Positions 1-5,324 of a stretch of DNA of 6,086 nucleotides are shown one piece after another; positions within the stretch are counted from its first letter, which is position 1; each line of letters begins with the position of its first letter. The translations under genes and the position numbers were made by a program. Source of the DNA: Candidatus Thorarchaeota archaeon MP11T_1. GTDB lineage: Archaea > Asgardarchaeota > Thorarchaeia > Thorarchaeales > Thorarchaeaceae. The stretch is taken from the NCBI GenBank assembly GCA_002825515.1, contig PJET01000102.1, forward strand, positions 1-6,086, written 5' to 3'. The notes under the pieces are model-generated. The model worked only from the letters and a program-made list of their open reading frames with translations. It was not told the DNA's origin and did no database searches.

Positions 1-1401
1 CTGCTTTCTCTTTTCAATTTCTTCAGATTCGCTTAATTCTGCTTTCTTTTCAGGAATGGTTTCCTTCACCTGTGAAATCTCAGTATTAGTTTTCTCTAAG
101 CTCTCGGTTGCATCTCTAAGCTCCTCGTATCCAAGTCCTAGTTCTCTATTGTCTGATTTTATTGTTGATCGAATCTCGGAAACACCTTCATCTAGTTGTC
201 TCATTTGGTTATTCAAATCTTGAAGGCGCAAAGTAGTTTCATAGTAAGCCACCTGTGCTTTTTCTGACATATCCTCAAGTCGTATGATCTCTGCAGTTGT
301 ACCTGCTATCTCTCTCTCAAGGGCTGAGAGTTCATTGCTTTTGTCGGTCATAACTTGTTCATTGTGGATAATCTCATCCTGAATAGCTTCGAGGTCCTCT
401 TGTAGAGCATTTCGTTCGCTACTGGTCGCGTCAAATATTGCTTGTGCCCGTTCAAGGTCTCCTTTTACATGAGACACTGCTGCAGACACGATACCGTACT
501 GTTCTGATACCCTAGTTGAGTCTCCACCAGTGATTTGATCGATCTCGTGATCTATTCTCTCAATCTCCATGTCCGTACTGTTAATTCCGGTTTCTACCTC
601 GACAAACTCCTTGACAAGATTCTCTGCCTCTTCAGCACGTTGTGCCAGAGTTTCGTTAATGGTTTCTATCCTTGATTTACCTTTGATAGTACTCCATGCA
701 AGAATGTCAATCCTGTGTTTGCGTATCTGTCCATGGAGATTCTGATACCTGCGCGCATCAGACATATCCTCCTCTAATTTCTCAAGATGTCGACGACGCT
801 CCTGAAGTTGCATATCGACCTTGCCTAGATTCACCTCACTCTCAGCCAGTTTTTTCAAAGCGCGATCTTTCTGCTCATCGTATGCTGATATCCCTGCAAT
901 CTCCTCAATCAATTTCCGTCGCTCAGTAGGACTCACCTTGACCATCTGAGCAATCTCACCTTGGAGAACAAGGTTGTATCCATTAGGATCGACCCCAATG
1001 GCGCCTAACACATCCAAAACTGCAGAACGGGTCACTACCTTTCCATTGATTCGACATACTGATTTTCCCGAATCATCCAGTTCTCTCTCAACCACAACAC
1101 GGTCTGCATCTATCTGCAGTTTTCTGTCCTTGTTGTTGAAGTGGAGCTCTACAACAGCAGACTTGGCTTTGGGTGGCATATTTGGTTTAGGGGGAGAGTA
1201 TAACAAGTCTGAGAACACAGTAGCACGGAGAGTCTTTGCGCTGAGTTGTCCGAGAACGAAAAGAATCGCATCAATGACGTTCGACTTTCCTGAACCATTA
1301 GGTCCTACAATGCAGGTGAATCCTTGACTGAGCCTAATACTGACTGAATCTCGACCGAACGATTTGAAGCCTTTGCATACCAGCTTCTCAATGTGAACCA
1401 A
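1..1401 (-). CDS. smc: Chromosome segregation protein SMC, N-terminal part (cut by window edge)
   Basis: Structural maintenance of chromosomes ATPase; SMC dimers bind and organise DNA and help segregate chromosomes. The frame is open for 467 codons to base 1. Seen directly: the opening HIEKLVCKGFKSFG, Walker A GPNGSGKSN at residues 33-41, the R-loop region KTLRA (56-60), the Q-loop in NLVLQGEIAQ (Gln about 147), then PTERRKLIEEIAG and AYDEQK, which lead into the first coiled-coil arm (about 175-467, rich in E, K, L, Q and R with few prolines). The hinge, return coil, ABC signature and Walker B lie beyond the window; full-length SMCs are about 1,150-1,200 residues. The start is TTG at 1399-1401: an in-frame TAA lies eight codons upstream, no ATG or GTG falls between, and GGAAGGG (1410-1416) sits 8 bases before it. 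The head sequence fits archaeal SMC better than Rad50, which lacks the GFKSFG opening. It lies downstream of the Roadblock gene on the same strand with a 198-base gap, so it probably has its own promoter. Confidence 0.93.
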   Translation of the reverse strand, partial: MVHIEKLVCKGFKSFGRDSVSIRLSQGFTCIVGPNGSGKSNVIDAILFVLGQLSAKTLRATVFSDLLYSPPKPNMPPKAKSAVVELHFNNKDRKLQIDADRVVVERELDDSGKSVCRINGKVVTRSAVLDVLGAIGVDPNGYNLVLQGEIAQMVKVSPTERRKLIEEIAGISAYDEQKDRALKKLAESEVNLGKVDMQLQERRRHLEKLEEDMSDARRYQNLHGQIRKHRIDILAWSTIKGKSRIETINETLAQRAEEAENLVKEFVEVETGINSTDMEIERIDHEIDQITGGDSTRVSEQYGIVSAAVSHVKGDLERAQAIFDATSSERNALQEDLEAIQDEIIHNEQVMTDKSNELSALEREIAGTTAEIIRLEDMSEKAQVAYYETTLRLQDLNNQMRQLDEGVSEIRSTIKSDNRELGLGYEELRDATESLEKTNTEISQVKETIPEKKAELSESEEIEKRKQ

Positions 1402-1477
1402 GTCCCGTTCCCTTCCGGCAAGTTACAATCAGAACAACCCTAGCGTGACCAAGTGTGTCATTCCGATGTTACACAGT

Positions 1478-1486
1478 CCTAAATAC
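1478..1486 (-). promoter_or_regulatory. Possible TATA-like box for smc
   Basis: On the minus strand the gap between the Roadblock gene and smc contains GTATTTAGG, about 80 bases before the TTG start. It is the most TATA-like element in a gap (1402-1599) that otherwise holds no ORF or RNA gene I can recognise. The assignment is weak because archaeal TATA boxes are degenerate and the leader would be fairly long. Confidence 0.22.
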
Positions 1487-1599
1487 GGTTGGTATGACCC
1501 TAATAATACTCCAGCTACATCTGGATTACGTATTCAGGCTTAGTGGGCATCCTCTAATGTATTGAAAAGTGTAACTCTGGTGACTTTTTGGGGTGTGTT

Positions 1600-1965
1600 C
1601 TAACTAACTATTTGCAGGAGTGCTCTTCTTAAAGCCATCCGAAGAAGCCCTAATGATTCCCTTGCGCCTTCGCCTGCAATTCCTGCCAACACAATCTTTA
1701 CGTCGCCTAGGATGACAATGAACCCGTTGTCCGATGCAATACTAACTTCCTTCAGACCCCCCTTGTCCAGACCGGCGGAAAGCTGGGAAGAATTAGCTGC
1801 TATCTTCACAGCAAGATCAGCAACATCAGAGTGCTTTGTTCCTCCGCTGATTGTATGCCCGAATAGTACCTTTCCCTTGGCATCACATATGACAATACCT
1901 TCCAAATCCGCATTAGCAGCCATCGTTTCCGATATAACTTGTTCAATCTTTGCTTGATCCACCAT
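1600..1965 (-). CDS. Roadblock/LC7-domain protein (121 aa)
   Basis: Small single-domain protein of the Roadblock/LC7 (MglB/dynein light chain) superfamily, which form dimers that scaffold or regulate Ras-like small GTPases. Seen: an N-terminal helix (residues 3-17), a strand pair around LEGIVICDAKGKVLFG (21-36), a central helix (about 46-66), then strands LKEVSIAS (71-78), GFIVILGD (81-88) and KIVLAGIAG (90-98), and a final helix (about 101-119). This is the helix-strand-strand-helix-strands-helix order of the fold, and 121 residues is normal. There is no signal peptide, membrane segment or catalytic motif. The ATG start is supported by GGGAGGA about 9-11 bases upstream. The gene is divergent from the Sec23/24-like gene across 194 bases and is followed by smc on the same strand. 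Its GTPase partner is not in the window and its exact role is unknown. It is only distantly similar to the two Roadblock proteins further downstream. Confidence 0.85.
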   Translation of the reverse strand: MVDQAKIEQVISETMAANADLEGIVICDAKGKVLFGHTISGGTKHSDVADLAVKIAANSSQLSAGLDKGGLKEVSIASDNGFIVILGDVKIVLAGIAGEGARESLGLLRMALRRALLQIVS

Positions 1966-2026
1966 CTGTGAGTTTTCCTCCCATGAGGTCCTAATTGTCT
2001 ACCCTGCAGTTCTGACATAAGGTGTG

Positions 2027-2036
2027 TAAATATCTT
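2027..2036 (-). promoter_or_regulatory. Candidate TATA box for the minus-strand Roadblock gene
   Basis: The minus strand reads AAGATATTTA here, about 62-71 bases before the ATG at 1965. Transcription starting some 25 bases downstream of this element would give a leader of about 40 bases containing the GGGAGGA ribosome-binding site. The assignment rests on base composition and spacing only. Confidence 0.35.
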
Positions 2037-2069
2037 ACGCGTCGGTGCTCAATTCCGTTTTTCGCGTAA
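2035..2069. repeat. 7-bp inverted repeat in the divergent promoter region
   Basis: TTACGCG at 2035-2041 is matched by CGCGTAA at 2063-2069, with 21 bases between. It overlaps the candidate TATA box of the minus-strand Roadblock gene and lies 90-125 bases upstream of the Sec23/24-like start, so it could be an operator shared by the two divergent genes. Inverted repeats of this size and spacing also arise by chance in several kilobases, so the regulatory reading is tentative. Confidence 0.3.
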
Positions 2070-2106
2070 TTGTTTCATTTACTGAGATATTTTCTACGTC
2101 GAATTA

Positions 2107-2114
2107 CTTAAAAC
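2107..2114 (+). promoter_or_regulatory. Candidate TATA box for the Sec23/24-like gene
   Basis: CTTAAAAC lies about 46-53 bases upstream of the ATG at 2160. An initiation site some 25 bases downstream would leave a short leader carrying GGAG at 2145-2148. The same arrangement is seen before the plus-strand Roadblock operon. An alternative AT-rich element, GATATTTT, lies slightly further upstream (from 2085). Confidence 0.3.
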
Positions 2115-2159
2115 GTCTCACGCAAAGGTCAGCCGAATTATTTTGGAGACAAGTATTAG

Positions 2160-3782
2160 ATGCCTATGTTGAGAACCAGCTCAGAATCTTTTCCAGCTTC
2201 GAAGAAGGTACTGAGCGATATTCCGTATGTCTTGCGTGTAGAATTTGGTCATCTTGCGCATGAAACAACAAAGATTGTAGGAAAGCCCATAGCATGCCAC
2301 AAGTGTAATGGGTTCCTTCTTAGTGTGGACCAAATCCAAGAGGACCCAAAGGTGGGCAAGCACTTCATGTGCCTATTCTGTGGGACTCTAAACGTGATAG
2401 TGGGGGATGTTTTCATAGCAGGTGATGACACTGATTTCACCATTAAACAACCCCCAGATACAACTACTGAAACCGATACAATATCTGTAGGTGGACGCTC
2501 ATTTCTTGGACTCATTGATGTTTCAGGATCAATGGCTGGAGCGAACTTGGCTGCAGTCAAACGCAGTCTAACCACATCAATCGAAAGTCTTGCGGCAAAC
2601 GCACCAGACACCATGTTCGGTCTGATAGAGTTTGAGAGCTCGGTCATTGCCAGAAATCTGGAAAATGGAAATCCGGTTGAACTTCCGAGAAACTCCTTTG
2701 CAAGCCTCAAGGACATAATGGAGGCAACAAAGACTCTACTTGACCAAGTAAAATTGGTCGGTGTTGGGAAGAATTCTGATAAGCTGAAAAAGCATGTTCA
2801 GACACTTCGTGACCAAGGTGGAACCGCTTTAGGTCCTGCTGTTGGAATGGCATATGTCATTGCCAAGCATCGTAATGTCGGAAGAGTAGTTCTTCTTACT
2901 GATGGACTAGCAAATGAAGGGATTGGCGCTCTAGAAGGATACCAAGTGACTCCTCCGAGTAAATACTACGAGGACCTAGGAAAGATGTTCATGGAACTAG
3001 GTACTGCAGTGGATGTTGTTGGTATTGCATCAGGAGCAGGTATGGAGCTTCAGACACTGGGTCTCTTACCAGAAGCTACAGGTGGTCAGATGTACTATGT
3101 CACACCAAATGAGCTTGACCGAAGCCTTTCGGAATTAGCTGGAGCATCACTTCTTGGTAGGGATGTAGAGGTTCGTCTTATCACACCTCCTGGTGTCAAG
3201 ATCAAAGATGCATCTGGAGTTTCGCGCGCGGTTGTAGACCAACTGAAAAAGAAGAGCGAGAGTAAGATTGGAGTTGTCGGAGCAGACCATGAGCTCTACT
3301 TTGAGGTCGAACCTGAAAGGGAAATCAAAGAGTCCGAAGTGCCAATACAAGTCCAAGTTGCTTACACTGATGAAGCGGGTGCTAGACGTATTCGTGCAGT
3401 CACCACTAAACTTCATGTTTCAAAGAATGAGGAAGAAATCATGAAAACTCTGGATCCAACAGTCGGTGCCACATTTGTGACACAGAAGGCTGGTGAAGAG
3501 TCCTTCCGCGGTGACAGAGAGAAAGGTCGCGCCCGAATCGCTTCATACAGAAAGGCTCTGAAGACAAAGGCGAAGGGAACTCCTGCTAGTGTTCAAGCAA
3601 TGCTAGACAAGACTGACAACGTCTTGAATAACGAGGATAAAGAGATAGCTCGCCAGGAGGAGATGCTAGCAGAAGCACCATCAGCCGCACCTTCCGGAGC
3701 AGCAGATGAAGCGTTCACTGGCAGTCTTGCTCAATCGAAAAGAAGCTCAAAGAAGCTTTTTGACGATGAGAAAGGAGCATAG
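2160..3782 (+). CDS. Sec23/Sec24-like zinc-finger vWA protein (COPII coat-like)
   Basis: A 540-residue protein with Sec23/Sec24-type domain order. Residues 40-80 form a zinc ribbon (C46, C49, C71, C74); its second half, FMCLFCGTLN, resembles the Sec23/24 zinc finger pattern CxFCxxxN. Residues 113-330 form a vWA/trunk domain with a complete MIDAS: D120-S122-S124 (DVSGS), T222 (GGTALGP) and D248 (LLTDG). Residues 333-420 look like the beta-sandwich, ending in AGARRIRAVTT (406-416), close to SGQRRIRVTT of Sec23. A helical segment (about 422-470) contains REKGRARIASYRKAL, reminiscent of the Sec23 segment around ARLAxYRAE. Then come a charged helix (475-503), an Ala/Pro/Ser-rich linker (504-516) and a charged tail. 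The gelsolin-like domain and most of the helical domain of eukaryotic Sec23/24 (750 residues or more) are absent. There is no signal peptide or membrane segment, so it is probably cytosolic or peripheral on membranes. The ATG is supported by GGAG 11 bases upstream. Family knowledge: eukaryotic Sec23/Sec24 form the inner COPII coat with the GTPase Sar1. The alternative is an unrelated zinc-ribbon vWA protein; the multi-domain match makes that less likely. Confidence 0.78.
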   Translation: MPMLRTSSESFPASKKVLSDIPYVLRVEFGHLAHETTKIVGKPIACHKCNGFLLSVDQIQEDPKVGKHFMCLFCGTLNVIVGDVFIAGDDTDFTIKQPPDTTTETDTISVGGRSFLGLIDVSGSMAGANLAAVKRSLTTSIESLAANAPDTMFGLIEFESSVIARNLENGNPVELPRNSFASLKDIMEATKTLLDQVKLVGVGKNSDKLKKHVQTLRDQGGTALGPAVGMAYVIAKHRNVGRVVLLTDGLANEGIGALEGYQVTPPSKYYEDLGKMFMELGTAVDVVGIASGAGMELQTLGLLPEATGGQMYYVTPNELDRSLSELAGASLLGRDVEVRLITPPGVKIKDASGVSRAVVDQLKKKSESKIGVVGADHELYFEVEPEREIKESEVPIQVQVAYTDEAGARRIRAVTTKLHVSKNEEEIMKTLDPTVGATFVTQKAGEESFRGDREKGRARIASYRKALKTKAKGTPASVQAMLDKTDNVLNNEDKEIARQEEMLAEAPSAAPSGAADEAFTGSLAQSKRSSKKLFDDEKGA

Positions 3783-3802
3783 CTCAAGATATTACAATCA
3801 GA

Positions 3803-3841
3803 GGTCGTGCATTATTTTCTCGCACGACCACGCTCTTTTTT
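3803..3841 (+). terminator. Hairpin plus T-run terminator after the Sec23/24-like gene
   Basis: GGTCGTGC (3803-3810) pairs perfectly with GCACGACC (3822-3829) around an 11-base loop, followed by a run of six T at 3836-3841. It starts 21 bases after the stop codon. The hairpin with T-run resembles a bacterial intrinsic terminator. Archaeal RNA polymerase mainly needs the T-run, so the stem may instead protect the 3' end. It marks the Sec23/24-like gene as the end of its transcript, separate from the Roadblock operon. Confidence 0.75.
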
Positions 3842-3948
3842 CTATGTAACACAATCGTTCATTGTTTTTTGAACACTCTCATATTCTCCCAAGAACGACA
3901 CTGGAATCAATTCTATGTCGTGATCTAGTGTTTAAAATTCCCTCTGAA

Positions 3949-3961
3949 TTGTGTAACACAA
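3949..3961. repeat. 13-bp palindrome TTGTGT-A-ACACAA, possible operator
   Basis: Perfect 6-base arms flank a single central A, about 125 bases upstream of the Roadblock operon start. Its right half, TGTAACACAA, recurs at 3845-3854 just after the terminator, and the related TGTTACACA occurs at 1467-1475 in the smc upstream gap. This is the size and symmetry of a dimeric regulator site, but such a palindrome is expected about once by chance in a window this long. Confidence 0.25.
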
Positions 3962-4022
3962 CCCCAAATATTCTTCAAATGCGCAAATGAAACCAATGGA
4001 CTGGTAACATATCTCCACAAGT

Positions 4023-4030
4023 CTAAAATA
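4023..4030 (+). promoter_or_regulatory. Candidate TATA box for the plus-strand Roadblock operon
   Basis: CTAAAATA lies about 55-62 bases upstream of the preferred TTG start at 4085, leaving room for a leader of about 30-35 bases that includes GAGG at 4071-4074. Another AT-rich stretch, ACATATC (from 4007), is a weaker alternative. Confidence 0.35.
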
Positions 4031-4084
4031 GTCAACTGCGGCGTAGATGTTAAGGCACAGTTGAAGCAGCGAGGATTCTGCACG

Positions 4085-4384
4085 TTGATTAGCCAAGAAA
4101 AACTTCAAGGGATTCTTTCCAAGATAAAGTCGCAGGAAGGAGTCCGAGGAGTTGTCGTGACTAACATGGACGGTCTACCACTCAGTAGTGATTTAGACCC
4201 TGAAACAACTGAGAATGTTGCTGCAATAATCACCTCCCTCGTTGGAAAAGCACTAGATGCTGTGCGAGAACTTCGAGAGGGGACACTGTCATTCCTGACC
4301 TTGGACACAACCAAGGGTCAGATTAACATCGCACCGGAAGTGAACGAAGGACTTATCCTAGTAGTCCTTAAGAACACTCAGTAG
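4085..4384 (+). CDS. Roadblock/LC7-domain protein (99 aa), first gene of operon
   Basis: Compact Roadblock/LC7 protein, the closest of the three to the dynein light chain and MglB form. Seen: helix 1 (residues 3-17), strand-turn-strand GVRGVVVTNMDGLPLSSD (19-36), with the NMDGLP turn typical of the family, a long helix (about 39-62), then strands TLSFLTLDT, GQINIAPEV and GLILVVLKN with no long C-terminal extension. Such proteins dimerise and serve as platforms or activators for small GTPases; its partner is not visible here. I place the start at TTG 4085 because GAGG (4071-4074) lies 10 bases upstream and the protein then opens with MISQEKLQ, a usual Roadblock N-terminus. An in-frame TTG at 4061 would add eight residues but has no good ribosome-binding site. 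The next Roadblock gene starts 26 bases after the stop, so the two are almost certainly co-transcribed and may heterodimerise. Confidence 0.88.
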   Translation: MISQEKLQGILSKIKSQEGVRGVVVTNMDGLPLSSDLDPETTENVAAIITSLVGKALDAVRELREGTLSFLTLDTTKGQINIAPEVNEGLILVVLKNTQ

Positions 4385-4396
4385 GAAAATAAGATA

Positions 4397-4402
4397 GAGG
4401 TG
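4397..4402 (+). promoter_or_regulatory. Ribosome-binding site of the second Roadblock gene
   Basis: GAGGTG lies 8 bases before the ATG at 4411, in the 26-base gap between the two Roadblock genes. It is one of the strongest SD matches in the window. It fixes the start of the second gene and shows that translation reinitiates independently within the operon. Confidence 0.7.
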
Positions 4403-4410
4403 TACTATTA

Positions 4411-4875
4411 ATGAGTGATCCAAAAGCCTTCGACAAGATCCTCACGGAAATCATCAGGCAAGACAAGGGCATAAAAAAGGTCATTCTTGTTGACAAGACA
4501 GGCCTAACTATTGCCAACGTAAGCAAATTAAGCTATTATCCGGTGGACGTCGATAGCATCGGAGCAATAGCCAGTGCGGTCTTCTGTGCAAGTGAGGAGC
4601 AGGGCAAGAACCTGCAGATTGGGGAGCTTGAGATAGTCACTTCAGAGTTCTCAGAGGGCAAAATTTTCGCCTCAGCCTGTGGGAAAGGTGTACTCTGTGT
4701 TGTTTCAGAGGCAGAGGTGAATATTGGTCTGATCCGGCTTGTGATGAAGAAGCAAGGCGTACAACTAGCTAATGAGCTTGACAAGTTCCTCGCAGTTGAG
4801 CCACTCTCTCCGAAAGAAAGTGAGCTTGACGAAGAGGACCTGAAGTCAGCCTTGGCTGAACTAGAACGAGTTTGA
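4411..4875 (+). CDS. Roadblock/LC7-domain protein with acidic C-terminal tail (154 aa)
   Basis: Roadblock/LC7 protein, longer than usual. Seen: helix 1 (residues 4-18), strands IKKVILVDKTGLTIANV (21-37), a central helix (about 47-65, VDSIGAIASAVFCASEE), strands LEIVTSEF (73-80), GKIFASACG (83-91) and GVLCVVSE (93-100), then a helix (about 104-127, IGLIRLVMKKQG). After this complete fold comes an extension with a Pro/Ser segment (131-136) and a strongly acidic stretch (137-143, ESELDEED) leading into a predicted amphipathic helix LKSALAELERV at the very C-terminus. Three cysteines (C59, C90, C96) do not form a metal motif. The family scaffolds small GTPases; the tail may be a partner-binding peptide (inference). 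It is the second gene of the operon. No clear T-run terminator follows, and the gene runs toward the convergent zinc-ribbon gene 88 bases away. Confidence 0.87.
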   Translation: MSDPKAFDKILTEIIRQDKGIKKVILVDKTGLTIANVSKLSYYPVDVDSIGAIASAVFCASEEQGKNLQIGELEIVTSEFSEGKIFASACGKGVLCVVSEAEVNIGLIRLVMKKQGVQLANELDKFLAVEPLSPKESELDEEDLKSALAELERV

Positions 4876-4963
4876 AGCAAGTAGTTGTATTCGCATCTGG
4901 CAGAATTGCTCTTTAGTGAGTATTAGTTCTGGAGACTGTCTTGTCGCAGTTCTGACAGACAAT

Positions 4964-5098
4964 CTAATCCCTGTCTTTTGGAATTTCATTCTCGTATTTG
5001 GCATCGCAGTGGGGACATGCAAGTCGTACGAAGTCACCTGGGTTTCCGTACTGAATGATTTTGCAGGATTGACATTTGTACGAGGGAACGTAGTGCAT
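4964..5098 (-). CDS. Small zinc-ribbon protein (44 aa), function unknown
   Basis: A 44-residue reading frame with two metal-binding knuckles: C9-Q-S-C12 and C28-P-H-C31, 15 residues apart, with aromatic and hydrophobic residues between and a charged tail (ENEIPKDRD). This is a minimal zinc ribbon that probably binds one Zn2+ and may contact nucleic acid or a protein partner; I cannot name the family. The ATG at 5096-5098 is chosen because GAGGTG (plus strand 5105-5110) lies 6 bases upstream and the conserved-looking part starts right there. A TTG at 5147-5149 in the same frame would add 17 residues but looks unlikely. The strong ribosome-binding site and the paired CxxC motifs argue that it is real despite its size. 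It converges on the Roadblock operon and diverges from the kinase gene. Confidence 0.68.
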   Translation of the reverse strand: MHYVPSYKCQSCKIIQYGNPGDFVRLACPHCDAKYENEIPKDRD

Positions 5099-5104
5099 CT
5101 TGAA

Positions 5105-5110
5105 CACCTC
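5105..5110 (-). promoter_or_regulatory. Ribosome-binding site of the small zinc-ribbon gene
   Basis: The minus strand reads GAGGTG 6 bases before the ATG at 5098. The same hexamer precedes the second Roadblock gene. It decides the start of this short gene in favour of the 44-residue product. Confidence 0.65.
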
Positions 5111-5292
5111 TGAAACACCCCTTGTCCATCTCCTTAGACATTTACTCAAGTGGCGAACTTTGATTGGGTGTCAGATGTGCGCCTCATGATATCAAGTGGA
5201 AACCGGACGATATAAGATTGCCAATAAAAAGAGTCGGGACATGGACAAATGGCGCGAATACTGATCTCATCACGCCCTCACACAACTAGAGA

Positions 5293-5298
5293 TTTATA
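5293..5298 (+). promoter_or_regulatory. Candidate TATA box for the kinase gene
   Basis: TTTATA lies 27-32 bases upstream of the ATG at 5325. With the usual archaeal spacing of about 25 bases, transcription would begin at or just before the start codon, so the message may be leaderless or nearly so. That fits the lack of a good SD motif (only GGGG at 5315-5318). Confidence 0.4.
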
Positions 5299-5324
5299 CC
5301 ACTGAAGAATGATTGGGGAATTAA

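Larger units (their letters stand above)
3783..4084. other. Noncoding region between the Sec23/24-like gene and the Roadblock operon
   Basis: About 300 bases with no convincing ORF on either strand and no tRNA or other RNA gene I can recognise. It is AT-rich. It holds the terminator near its left end, two copies of TGTAACACAA (3845-3854 and 3952-3961), a candidate TATA box near 4023 and the ribosome-binding site of the first Roadblock gene at 4071-4074. The middle part (about 3860-3945) shows nothing specific. Confidence 0.6.
5099..5324. other. Divergent region between the zinc-ribbon and kinase genes
   Basis: No convincing gene is seen here. AT-rich elements that could serve promoters are GATATAAG (5209-5216, plus) and TTTATA (5293-5298, plus). 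The 8-base palindrome TGATATCA sits at 5187-5194. TGATTGGG occurs twice (5161-5168 and 5310-5317), the second just before the kinase start. None of these is strong enough to call an operator. Confidence 0.4.

Noticed and set aside
696..1327. Plus-strand ORFs of 77 and 117 codons inside the smc region
   Set aside because: They are antisense to a continuous, motif-rich SMC frame, have no recognisable domain, and are shadows of the minus-strand coding pattern.
1402..1599. Possible tRNA or small RNA in the gap before smc
   Set aside because: No cloverleaf, T-loop GTTC box with matching arms, or stable long hairpin could be found by eye.
1712..2263. ORFs overlapping the minus-strand Roadblock gene and the start of the Sec23/24-like gene (81, 70 and 72 codons)
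   Set aside because: They overlap well-supported genes in other frames and show no domain-like sequence.
2249..3416. Minus-strand ORFs of 155 and 89 codons within the Sec23/24-like gene
   Set aside because: They are antisense to a protein with clear zinc-finger and MIDAS motifs and have no recognisable features.
4061..4084. Upstream TTG start for the first plus-strand Roadblock protein (adds MKQRGFCT)
   Set aside because: There is no good ribosome-binding site before it, while GAGG sits 10 bases before the TTG at 4085 and the shorter N-terminus is typical of the family.
2006..4957. A 12-base exact repeat, GCAGTTCTGACA, at 2006-2017 and 4946-4957, both noncoding
   Set aside because: About one 12-base match between two positions is expected by chance in 6 kb, and neither copy shows symmetry or consistent placement.
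4936..4958. CTGTC...GACAG stem between the convergent Roadblock and zinc-ribbon genes as a bidirectional terminator
   Set aside because: The stem is only 5 bp with a 13-base loop and no T-run on either strand.
4536..5118. Minus-strand ORFs of 114 and 85 codons, and a plus-strand ORF of 65 codons, around the second plus-strand Roadblock gene and the zinc-ribbon gene
   Set aside because: The first is antisense to the Roadblock gene. The others overlap the 44-residue zinc-ribbon frame, which has the better ribosome-binding site and the cysteine pattern.
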